Shown piece by piece: positions 34,966 through 42,512 of a stretch of DNA of 64,000 nucleotides. The DNA is from Arthrobacter ulcerisalmonis (GTDB lineage Bacteria > Actinomycetota > Actinomycetes > Actinomycetales > Micrococcaceae). Made by a program: the position numbers and the translations under genes. The stretch's first letter is position 1. Each line of letters opens with the position of its first letter. The stretch lies in the NCBI RefSeq assembly GCF_900609065.1, contig NZ_UXAU01000041.1:1-64000 (forward strand). The letters run 5' to 3'. The notes beneath the pieces are model-generated. The model did no database searches. It saw only the letters and a list, made by a program, of their open reading frames with translations, and had not been told where the DNA came from.

Positions 34966-36777
34966 TCAGGACGCGCGCGGCGCTGAGTACATTTCCTCGA
35001 TGACGGCCTCGAAGTCCTTCATCACCTGCGCCCGCTTGACCTTCATGGACGGGGTCAGGTGCCCTGACGCTTCGGTGAAATCTGCCGGCACGATGCGGAA
35101 GGACTTGATGGCTTCCGCCTGGGACACCGAACCGTTGGCGGCGTTGATCAGGTCCTGGACGGCTGCCTTGACCACGGTGTTGCTGGCCGCGTCGGCAAGC
35201 GATGTGCTTGCGGGCAGGCCGTGCCTCTGCAACCAACCCGGCAGGGCCTCGGGGTCCAAGGTGACCAAAGCGCCGATGAACGGCTTGTTGTCGCCGACCA
35301 CCAGGACCTGCGAGACCAACGCATCGGCGCGGATCTGATCCTCAAGCAGGGCCGGGATCACGTTCTTGCCGCTGGCGGTGACGATGATTTCCTTCTTGCG
35401 GCCCGTGATCCAGACGAAACCGTCCTCATCAATCCTGCCGACGTCCCCGGTGCGGAACCAGCCCTCGGTGAAGGTTTCGGCCATCAGTTCTTCGCGCTTG
35501 TAGTAGCCCTTCATGACGCAGACGCCCTTGGCGAGGATTTCGCCGTCGTCGGCAATCTTGACGGCGTTGCCCGGCAGCGGCTTGCCGACGGAACCGATCT
35601 TGATCCGTGAGGGCGTGTTGACCGTGATGGGTGCGGTGGTTTCCGTCAGGCCGTAGCCCTCGAGGACCTGCATGCCGATCCCTTGGAAGAAGTGGCCCAG
35701 CCGTTCGCCGAGGGGCCCACCGCCGGAGACAGCGTGGGCCACCTGGCCACCCATAGCCGCGCGGAGCTTGCCGTAGACCAACTTGTCGAACAGGGCGTGC
35801 TTGAGCTTCAGGCCCAGGCCTACCGAGCCAGCTTGCCGCGCCTTGGAGTAGGCGATGGCGGTGTCTGCTGCGCGGTGGAAGATGGCACCCTTGCCACCGT
35901 CCTCTGCTTTGGTCAGGGCCGAGTTGTAGACCTTTTCGAAGACGCGGGGAACAGCCAAAATGAACGTGGGCTGGTAGCTCTGCAGGTCAGCGAGCAGGTT
36001 CTTGATGTCCGGGGTGTGGGCTACCGTGGTGCCGGCCGCCATGGCCAGCACGGAGATGTAGCGGGCAAACACGTGCGCCAGCGGAAGGAACATGATCGTC
36101 TTCGCATGCTCGTGCACAATTTCGCCGATGATGGCCAGCGCGTTGTCGGAGAGCTCCACGAAGTTGCCGTGGGTCAGTTCGCAGCCCTTGGGCCTGCCGG
36201 TGGTGCCGGAGGTATAGATGATGGTGGCGACGTCATCCAGGTTCGCCGTGGCGCGGCGCGCTTCCAGGTCGGCGTCGCTGACGCCCCGGCCGGCCTCCCG
36301 GAGTGCGTCCAGGCCGTTGCCTTCCAGCTGCCAGACGTTCGCCAGCGCGGTGAGGCCCTCGGACGTAGCCGCCTGCTGAATGATGTTTTCGTGGTGCGCC
36401 GACTCGCCAAATGCAGCCACGGCGCCGGAGTCACCTAAGTTCCAGGCAACCTGAGACGGCGAAGACGTCTCGTAAATCGGCACCGAAACCGCGCCGGCGA
36501 ACCAGATGGAAAAATCCACCAGAGACCATTCGTAGCGAGTACGGGACATGATTCCCACGCGGTCTCCGGCGCCAACGCCGCTGGCCATCAGCCCCTTGGC
36601 GAGGGCGTGCACGTCGGCGAGGAAGTCTTTGGCGGCAATGTCTTGCCAGGCGCCGGTGGCGTCCAGCCGCGAGAACAGGATGGGGTTGCTCGGCTTGTTG
36701 GACTGCCGCAGCACCAGGTCCGTGACGTTGGTCTCTGGTGCGGCCACAACGAGGGACGGAACACTGAATTCGCGCAC
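34966..36777 (-). CDS. fadD: Long-chain fatty acid-CoA ligase, FadD15 type
   Basis: 603 aa AMP-forming acyl-CoA synthetase. The AMP-binding motif IIYTSGTTGRPKGCELTHGN, GYGLTETTAPITVN and GWFRTGDVGRIDEDGFVWIT followed by GRKKEIIVTASGKNV are complete. Activates fatty acids at the cytoplasmic membrane. The GTG start has AAGGAG six bases upstream. Order and similarity fit M. tuberculosis fadD15 (Rv2187), located near the same aroG/pknL region. A palindrome lies upstream of its promoter region. Confidence 0.92.
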   Translation of the reverse strand: MREFSVPSLVVAAPETNVTDLVLRQSNKPSNPILFSRLDATGAWQDIAAKDFLADVHALAKGLMASGVGAGDRVGIMSRTRYEWSLVDFSIWFAGAVSVPIYETSSPSQVAWNLGDSGAVAAFGESAHHENIIQQAATSEGLTALANVWQLEGNGLDALREAGRGVSDADLEARRATANLDDVATIIYTSGTTGRPKGCELTHGNFVELSDNALAIIGEIVHEHAKTIMFLPLAHVFARYISVLAMAAGTTVAHTPDIKNLLADLQSYQPTFILAVPRVFEKVYNSALTKAEDGGKGAIFHRAADTAIAYSKARQAGSVGLGLKLKHALFDKLVYGKLRAAMGGQVAHAVSGGGPLGERLGHFFQGIGMQVLEGYGLTETTAPITVNTPSRIKIGSVGKPLPGNAVKIADDGEILAKGVCVMKGYYKREELMAETFTEGWFRTGDVGRIDEDGFVWITGRKKEIIVTASGKNVIPALLEDQIRADALVSQVLVVGDNKPFIGALVTLDPEALPGWLQRHGLPASTSLADAASNTVVKAAVQDLINAANGSVSQAEAIKSFRIVPADFTEASGHLTPSMKVKRAQVMKDFEAVIEEMYSAPRAS

Positions 36778-36862
36778 TATAGCTCCTTTGATATCCGAGG
36801 TCCCGCGCAGGGATGTGCAACCAGCCTAGTATGTCCGCGCGAGGCCATGCTGGAACTAAACC

Positions 36863-36874
36863 TACTGGCCAGTA
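36863..36874. promoter_or_regulatory. Perfect palindrome TACTGGCCAGTA upstream of fadD
   Basis: A 12-bp perfect palindrome lies 86 bp upstream of the fadD start and 82 bp before the divergent glucokinase start. A CATACT on the minus strand at about 36828-36833 could be the fadD -10, which would put the palindrome just upstream of the -35. A TetR-type fatty-acid regulator is a plausible but unproven ligand. Confidence 0.45.
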
Positions 36875-36941
36875 ACATTGGCGTCAATGTGCCTTCCCGG
36901 TCCGGTGTGAGGGCCGTCTGCGGGAGCCGGGGCGGGCGATC

Positions 36942-36955
36942 TAGGATGGTGGACT
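36942..36955 (+). promoter_or_regulatory. TAGGAT -10 element before a leaderless ATG
   Basis: TAGGAT at 36942-36947 is followed by eight bases and the ATG of the ROK kinase gene. No Shine-Dalgarno is evident. Confidence 0.4.
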
Positions 36956-38044
36956 ATGAACGCAGCAGCTGCCGGTGAGCAGCCCACCCTTCCGGCGAGA
37001 AACGTTCCCTGGGGACGCAGGCCACCGGCGCCGGCCCGGATTCGCCGTGACGCCGGTTTCCACCCCCGAGTGCGGCTGGGCCGCAAGGGCCTGGCGATCG
37101 GGATCGATATCGGTGGAACCAAGGTGGCAGCCGGCGTTGTGGACGCCGAGGGGCGCATCCTCCGCCAGAGCCGCCGGGCCACCCCCGGCACCGATCCACG
37201 CGCCGTCGAACGCGTCATTGTGGAACTGGTGACCGAGCTGGGACGGGACTACCGGGTGGGATCGGTGGGAATTGGCGCTGCCGGCTGGATGGACCTGGAC
37301 GGTGGCACGGTGCTCTTCAGCCCCCACCTTGCCTGGCGGAACGAACCCCTGCGGGCGAACCTGCAGCAGCTCCTTCGGCGCCCTGTCCTGTTGGCGAACG
37401 ACGCCGACGCCGCGGCCTGGGCAGAATGGCGCTTTGGCGCCGGGCAGGGTGAGGGCAGGCTGGTCTGCATCACGCTGGGCACCGGAATCGGGGGCGCCAT
37501 GGTCATGGACGGAAGGATCGAGCGGGGCCGCTTTGGGGTGGCCGGCGAGTTTGGCCACCAAGTCATCATGCCGGGCGGGCAGCGTTGTGAATGCGGTAAC
37601 CGCGGTTGTTGGGAGCAGTACGCGTCGGGGAATGCCCTCGGCCGGGAAGCTCGGCTGCTCGCCAGCGCCAACTCGCCCATGGCCAGGGACTTGCTGGACG
37701 CAGTGTCCGGTGATGCTGTGTCGCTCACCGGCGCGATCGTCACCGAGCTCGCCCTGGCAGGCGATCCGGCATCCCGGGAACTGGTGGAGGACGTGGGGGA
37801 GTGGCTGGGGTTGGGGCTCGCCAACCTGGCCGCCGCACTGGATCCAGGGCTCTTTGTGATCGGTGGCGGGCTCTGCTCGGCGGGCGAACTCCTGGTCGGT
37901 CCGGCCCGCAAGGCGTTCGCCCGGAACCTGACCGGCCGCGGCTTCCGGCCTGTCGCCGACATCAAACTCGCCGCCCTTGGCCCCAACGCGGGACTCATTG
38001 GGGCCGCCGACCTGGCCCGCGTCAGCAGCCGCGGGCGCCGCTAG
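36956..38044 (+). CDS. glk: ROK family glucokinase
   Basis: 362 aa. The phosphate-binding motif GIDIGGTKVAAGV has Asp51, and the ROK zinc-binding motif is CECGNRGCWEQYASGNALG, which in this form is typical of Streptomyces-type glucokinase. Phosphorylates glucose with ATP. The first 42 residues (Ala/Pro/Arg-rich) precede the fold and contain no helix-turn-helix, so it is an enzyme and not a ROK repressor. It is convergent with the small membrane-protein gene, whose stop overlaps its own by four bases. Confidence 0.88.
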   Translation: MNAAAAGEQPTLPARNVPWGRRPPAPARIRRDAGFHPRVRLGRKGLAIGIDIGGTKVAAGVVDAEGRILRQSRRATPGTDPRAVERVIVELVTELGRDYRVGSVGIGAAGWMDLDGGTVLFSPHLAWRNEPLRANLQQLLRRPVLLANDADAAAWAEWRFGAGQGEGRLVCITLGTGIGGAMVMDGRIERGRFGVAGEFGHQVIMPGGQRCECGNRGCWEQYASGNALGREARLLASANSPMARDLLDAVSGDAVSLTGAIVTELALAGDPASRELVEDVGEWLGLGLANLAAALDPGLFVIGGGLCSAGELLVGPARKAFARNLTGRGFRPVADIKLAALGPNAGLIGAADLARVSSRGRR

Positions 38045-38550
38045 ACCCTGGCGCCGTCGTCGCCGTCGGCCTTCTCCTGCGGCAGCTTCATGATCAGGAA
38101 CGCCACCCCGAAAACGAAGGCTGCCACCATGCCCACGATCGCCAACAGGGGAGCCGACCGCCAGAACATCACCGTGGCCATGATCGCCAGTGGCCCGCCC
38201 AGCGCGCCACACCAGGCCAGCACGGTGAGGGGATCCGTGCCCGCGAGGCTGGGCGGCTCCTCGGGAACGAACTCGCCGTCGTCGTCCTCCACGTCATAAT
38301 CGCGGGGACCCAACGGACCGGCCTCACCTGGTGCTCCCGCGGCGCGTTCGGCGGCTGACGGCTCGGCCGGTGCATTTCCAGCCAGGCCCAGGGGATCGAA
38401 ATCCCGGAAGGGCCGCGGCGGCGCGGGCGCTGGATCCGGGGACGGGTCGACGCCGGCAAAGTCACTTTCGAGCCGGGCCACCAGATCCAGCCACACGGCG
38501 TCGTCCTGGCTGGCATCGTGGTCAGCGGAGTCCGATTCATGCCGGGTCAT
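38041..38550 (-). CDS. Small membrane protein with acidic/Pro-rich cytoplasmic part
   Basis: 169 aa. The first 100 or so residues are acidic and Pro/Ala-rich (GVDPSPDPAPAPPRPFRDFD, EDDDGEFVPEEPP); the C-terminus has two membrane segments (VLAWCGALGGPLAIMATVMF and PLLAIVGMVAAFVFGVAFLI). The ATG at 38550 overlaps the end of the hydrolase gene by 14 bases, so it is coupled to it; the longer frame to 39303 is antisense-like shadow. No domain is recognised. Confidence 0.75.
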   Translation of the reverse strand: MTRHESDSADHDASQDDAVWLDLVARLESDFAGVDPSPDPAPAPPRPFRDFDPLGLAGNAPAEPSAAERAAGAPGEAGPLGPRDYDVEDDDGEFVPEEPPSLAGTDPLTVLAWCGALGGPLAIMATVMFWRSAPLLAIVGMVAAFVFGVAFLIMKLPQEKADGDDGARV

Positions 38551-39352
38551 GGCTATCCTCCCTGGCTGGCGCTGGAGTTCCGGACGCCGCGGGGGTGATC
38601 GTGGCGACGTGCCGGGTGATGAAGTCGACCGACCCCTGGAAGATTGTTCCGGCGTCGTGGTCCATGGTGGCCACGTGATAGCTGTTGGGCAGCGGGATGA
38701 CCTCCAGCGGCGCATGGCTGAGGCCTTGCCGCAAGGCGACCATCGAGGATTCAGACACCACATGGTCCACGCTGGAGCGGTAGACCTGGACCGGTGCGGT
38801 GACGCGAGGGAGCAGCCGGACAGTGTCTTTGAACATCTTGTTGAGCTCGTGCGCGGCCGCCACCGGCGTGCGCGGGTAGGCGCCTTCCTCGACCCCTGGC
38901 TTGAGGATGTCGTTGGAAATTGGCGGCGTGGACTTGACCACCAATTTGAGCAGCCCGGCCAGCGGAGCTCGCGGATCGTCGATAACCAACCCGGGGTTGA
39001 CCAAGACCACGCCTGCCACCGGGCGGGTTGCCGCGATCCGGAGGGCCAGCGCTCCGCCCATGCTGAGCCCCGCAGCAAAAACGTGCTCGCAGCTGGCATC
39101 AAGGTCCAGATACGCGGCATCCAGGGCATCGTGCCACTGGTGCCACTTTTTGCGGGACAGGTCCTGCCAGCTGGTGCCATGGCCGGGCAAGAGCGGCATG
39201 CGGACCGCGAATCCGGCGTCGGCCATTGCCTGCGCCCAGTCACGCAGTCCGTGCGGGCTGCCGGTAAAGCCGTGCGAGAGCACCACTCCAATGCTTGGTC
39301 CACCGGCGCGGACGTCGCTGCTGAAGGGACGGTGGTCCGGTGCTGCGGTCAT
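38537..39352 (-). CDS. Alpha/beta hydrolase (esterase/lipase), copy 2
   Basis: 271 aa. Oxyanion segment SHGFTGSPHGLRDWAQ, nucleophile Ser in GLSMGGALALR, acid Asp in SSVDHVVSE and catalytic His in NSYHVATMDHD. It resembles carboxylesterase Est30 and monoacylglycerol lipases. Starts with an ATGA overlap on the stop of the upstream paralogue, so the two hydrolases form one operon. Substrate not determinable. Confidence 0.87.
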   Translation of the reverse strand: MTAAPDHRPFSSDVRAGGPSIGVVLSHGFTGSPHGLRDWAQAMADAGFAVRMPLLPGHGTSWQDLSRKKWHQWHDALDAAYLDLDASCEHVFAAGLSMGGALALRIAATRPVAGVVLVNPGLVIDDPRAPLAGLLKLVVKSTPPISNDILKPGVEEGAYPRTPVAAAHELNKMFKDTVRLLPRVTAPVQVYRSSVDHVVSESSMVALRQGLSHAPLEVIPLPNSYHVATMDHDAGTIFQGSVDFITRHVATITPAASGTPAPAREDSHDPA

Positions 39353-40137
39353 GAGGTCTCCAACGGGAGGGCGGTGCGGGCAGTGGAATCAAAGAACGCG
39401 CGGGACGACGCGAAAATCAACGGCGCGTCCACATCAAGCGTAGCCACATGGCCGCTCTCCGCAAGGTCCACCACCTCCACCAGGTGGGACCCCAGGTGCT
39501 TCCGCATCAGGGCCAGCGAGGTGGGTGGCACCACCACGTCGGTCAACGACTTGAACACCTGCACGGGAGCGCTGATGGTGGGCAGTCCCCGGGTGGCTGC
39601 CGCGAAGAGCTTTTTCAGTTCGTGAACTGCTGCCAGCGGCGTCCGTGAGTAGTCGCCGTCGTAGGTCACCATGGCACTGGGCTTGTCTTCGGCGATGGGC
39701 GCGGTGGTGCGTTGGACGAATTTCAGCAGGCCGATCACCTTGATCCGCCGGTCGTAGAACGTCAGGCCCGGGTTCACCACGCTGACCCCCGCCACCCGGT
39801 GCTTGGCGGCAGTCAAGAGGGCAATGGCGCCACCCATGGACAAGCCGGCCGCAAAGCAGGTGTCGGTCCGCGCCTGCAGGTCCAGGAACGCCTCTTCGTA
39901 GGCGCCGTACCAGTCCCGCCAGCTGCGCCGGCCCAGATCGCGCCAGCTGGTTCCGTGGCCGGGGAGGAGCGGCACGGTAACGCAGAAGCCTGCATCCGCC
40001 AAGTACTGGGCCCACGGCAAAACGCTCAGCGGGCTGCCGGAAAACCCGTGGCAGATGGCGATTCCAATCCGAGCGCGCTCGCCGTGGCCGGGGTAGCTGA
40101 AGGCGGCCGGAGGGGTCGGATGGGTGCCTGCAGTCAT
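39349..40137 (-). CDS. Alpha/beta hydrolase (esterase/lipase), copy 1
   Basis: 262 aa, clearly paralogous to the gene that follows: CHGFSGSPLSVLPWAQYLADAG, nucleophile motif GLSMGGAIALL, acid residue in SLTDVVVPP and His in ESGHVATLDVDAPLIF. The shared TSWRDL/TSWQDL and NPGL segments show recent tandem duplication. Divergent from the acyltransferase gene at 40248, which suggests lipid turnover, but the substrate is unknown. Confidence 0.87.
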   Translation of the reverse strand: MTAGTHPTPPAAFSYPGHGERARIGIAICHGFSGSPLSVLPWAQYLADAGFCVTVPLLPGHGTSWRDLGRRSWRDWYGAYEEAFLDLQARTDTCFAAGLSMGGAIALLTAAKHRVAGVSVVNPGLTFYDRRIKVIGLLKFVQRTTAPIAEDKPSAMVTYDGDYSRTPLAAVHELKKLFAAATRGLPTISAPVQVFKSLTDVVVPPTSLALMRKHLGSHLVEVVDLAESGHVATLDVDAPLIFASSRAFFDSTARTALPLETS

Positions 40138-40247
40138 GCGTCCATCGTGTCACTGTTCGCGGTGTTTCTCACTAGAGTAGGGTGGCATTGAATTGCTGGC
40201 CGGGCCCGACGCCGGGCTGGACGGCCGCCGTCGGGAGAGGTCACTAC

Positions 40248-40958
40248 GTGTTCTATTGGGTCATGAAACGGGTCTTCCTCGGGCCGATCCTTCGGCTCCT
40301 GTTCCGCCCGTGGGTCAAAGGACTGGACAATATTCCTGCCGAGGGAGCGGCCATCATCGCTTCCAACCACCTGTCCTTCTCGGACTCCATCTTCATGCCA
40401 CTGATGGTCCGCCGGCCGGTGGTGTTCCTGGCCAAGTCTGAGTACTTCACCGGTACTGGAATCAAGGGTCGGCTCACGGCGCTCTTCTTCCGGCTGACCA
40501 ACCAGCTCCCCATGGATCGGTCCGGCGGAGCAGCCTCGGCCGCCTCCCTCGGTGCGGGGATGGACGTCTTGGGTCACGGCGGCCTCCTCGGAATCTACCC
40601 AGAAGGCACCCGGAGTCCGGACGCCAAGCTATATCGGGGCAAGGTGGGGGTGGCCCGCCTGGCATTGGAGGCTGGCGTGCCGGTGATTCCTGTGGCCATG
40701 ATCGGCACGGACAAGGTCCAGCCCATCGGCAAGCGGCTCCCCAACATCCGCAGGATCGGGATGATCTTCGGCGAGCCGCTGGACTTCTCCGAGTTCCACG
40801 ACCAGGTCGAGGACCGCGCCGTGCAGCGCAAGGTCACCGACGCCATCATGTTCGAACTGATGCGGCTCTCCGGCCAGGAATACGTGGACGAATATGCCGC
40901 CGTCGTCAAGCTCCGGCAGTCCGCCGCGGCCGACGGCGGTGCTGCCGCCGCCCAGTAG
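40248..40958 (+). CDS. Lysophospholipid acyltransferase (PlsC family)
   Basis: 236 aa from the GTG at 40248, which has GAGAGG seven bases upstream; a GTG at 40182 lies too close to a TAGAGT -10 (40173-40178) to be on the mRNA. HX4D motif NHLSFSDSIF, and YPEGTRSPDAKLYRGKVG for the phosphate-binding site. It probably makes phosphatidic acid or acylates a related lipid. Position before DAHP synthase matches Rv2182c in mycobacteria. Confidence 0.88.
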   Translation: MFYWVMKRVFLGPILRLLFRPWVKGLDNIPAEGAAIIASNHLSFSDSIFMPLMVRRPVVFLAKSEYFTGTGIKGRLTALFFRLTNQLPMDRSGGAASAASLGAGMDVLGHGGLLGIYPEGTRSPDAKLYRGKVGVARLALEAGVPVIPVAMIGTDKVQPIGKRLPNIRRIGMIFGEPLDFSEFHDQVEDRAVQRKVTDAIMFELMRLSGQEYVDEYAAVVKLRQSAAADGGAAAAQ

Positions 40959-41040
40959 GCGGCCCTTCCCGCCCTTGCTGTCACGACGCCGGGAGGTGTC
41001 CACGTGATGGTCACGGTGCCCCGCAGGCCGTGGCGGGAGA

Positions 41041-41052
41041 TAGGCTAGGGGA
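41041..41052 (+). promoter_or_regulatory. TAGGCT -10 element before a leaderless GTG
   Basis: TAGGCT at 41041-41046, six bases, then the GTG of the DAHP synthase gene. The intervening AGGGGA abuts the start codon and is too close to act as a Shine-Dalgarno, so a leaderless mRNA is likely. Confidence 0.55.
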
Positions 41053-42444
41053 GTGACTGAGCTATTTGAAAAATCTGCCCTCCCGCTGTCCGGAATCGCC
41101 CAAAGCGGCGCCGCGAACTACCCCGGATTGGACAGCTGGCGAGATCTTCCCATCTCACAGCAGCCCACCTGGCAGGACAAGGCAGTCTTTGACGCTTCCG
41201 TGCAGGAACTCTCCATGGTTCCGCCGCTGGTTTTCGCCGGCGAAGTAGACGTCCTGCGTGCCCGGCTTGCGGACGCGGCCCAGGGCAAGGCCTTCCTCCT
41301 GCAGGGCGGCGACTGCGCGGAGACCTTTGACGCCGCTACGGCAGACAAGATCAGCTCACGGGTGAAGACCATCCTGCAGATGGCAGTGGTCCTCACCTAC
41401 GGTGCCGCAATGCCGGTCATCAAAATGGGCCGGATGGCAGGCCAATTCGCCAAGCCGCGCTCCTCCAACGATGAAACCCGCGACGGCGTGACGCTTCCCG
41501 CGTACCGCGGCGACATCGTCAACGGCTACGAGTTCACGCCGGAATCGCGCGGCCACGATGCCGCCCGCATGCTCCGCGCCTACCACACCTCCGCCTCGAC
41601 GCTGAACCTGATTCGCGCCTTCACGCAGGGCGGTTTCGCCGATCTGCGCCTGGTGCACCAGTGGAACAAGGGCTTCACCGAGAACCCTGCGCACGCCCGC
41701 TACGAATCACTGGCCCGCGACATTGACCGGGCCATCAAGTTCATGGACTCCTGCGGCGCGGACTTCGAAGCACTCAAGCGCGTGGAGTTCTTTGCCAGCC
41801 ACGAAGCGCTGCTGCTCGACTACGAGCGTGCCCTGACCCGCATCGATTCCCGCACCGGACTTCCCTACGACACGTCCGCGCACTTCCTCTGGATTGGCGA
41901 GCGGACCCGCGAGCTCGACCACGCCCATGTCGACTTCCTCTCGAAGGTACGCAACCCGATCGGCGTCAAGCTTGGCCCGTCCACCACGGGAGACGACGCG
42001 CTGCGCCTCATCGACAAGTTGGACCCGGAGCGTGAACCCGGCCGCCTGACCTTCATCACCCGGATGGGTGCTGGCAACATCCGCGAGAAGCTTCCTGCCC
42101 TCGTGGAGAAAGTCACCGCCTCCGGAGCGCAGGTGCTCTGGGTGACCGATCCCATGCACGGCAACACCGTCACCTCACCCAATGGCTACAAGACCCGCAA
42201 CTTCGACGACGTCATCGACGAGGTGCGCGGCTTCTTCGAGGTCCATCAAGCGTTGGGCACCGTTCCAGGCGGCCTGCACGTGGAGATGACCGGCGACGAC
42301 GTCGCCGAGTGCCTTGGCGGCGCAGATCCCGTGGACCAAGAAGCCTTCCTGGACCGCTACGAATCGGTCTGCGACCCGCGCCTGAACCACATGCAGTCGC
42401 TCGAGATGGCGTTCCTCGTTGCCGGAGCGCTGTCGAAGAACTAG
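41053..42444 (+). CDS. aroG: Class II 3-deoxy-7-phosphoheptulonate synthase (DAHP synthase)
   Basis: 463 aa, first enzyme of the shikimate pathway: phosphoenolpyruvate plus erythrose 4-phosphate. Class II signatures LLQGGDCAETFDA, GRMAGQFAKPRSS, PAYRGDIVNGYEF and WVTDPMHGNT are present. The class II enzyme of mycobacteria is feedback-controlled and forms a complex with chorismate mutase; no chorismate mutase gene is nearby here. Adjacent to pknL, as in M. tuberculosis (Rv2178c-Rv2176). Confidence 0.95.
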   Translation: MTELFEKSALPLSGIAQSGAANYPGLDSWRDLPISQQPTWQDKAVFDASVQELSMVPPLVFAGEVDVLRARLADAAQGKAFLLQGGDCAETFDAATADKISSRVKTILQMAVVLTYGAAMPVIKMGRMAGQFAKPRSSNDETRDGVTLPAYRGDIVNGYEFTPESRGHDAARMLRAYHTSASTLNLIRAFTQGGFADLRLVHQWNKGFTENPAHARYESLARDIDRAIKFMDSCGADFEALKRVEFFASHEALLLDYERALTRIDSRTGLPYDTSAHFLWIGERTRELDHAHVDFLSKVRNPIGVKLGPSTTGDDALRLIDKLDPEREPGRLTFITRMGAGNIREKLPALVEKVTASGAQVLWVTDPMHGNTVTSPNGYKTRNFDDVIDEVRGFFEVHQALGTVPGGLHVEMTGDDVAECLGGADPVDQEAFLDRYESVCDPRLNHMQSLEMAFLVAGALSKN

Positions 42445-42462
42445 CCCCTCCTGCTTGACGGT

Positions 42463-42500
42463 GAAGGCCCGCCACCAGCTGCTGCTGGCGGCGGGCCTTC
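42463..42500. terminator. Terminator hairpin between aroG and pknL
   Basis: An interrupted stem: GAAGGCCCGCC pairs with GGCGGGCCTTC, an A/C mismatch follows, then CCAGC pairs with GCTGG around a TGCT loop. It lies between convergent genes and can serve both; a short TCTGCTTGG follows. Confidence 0.75.
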
Positions 42501-42512
42501 TGCTTGGTGCGC

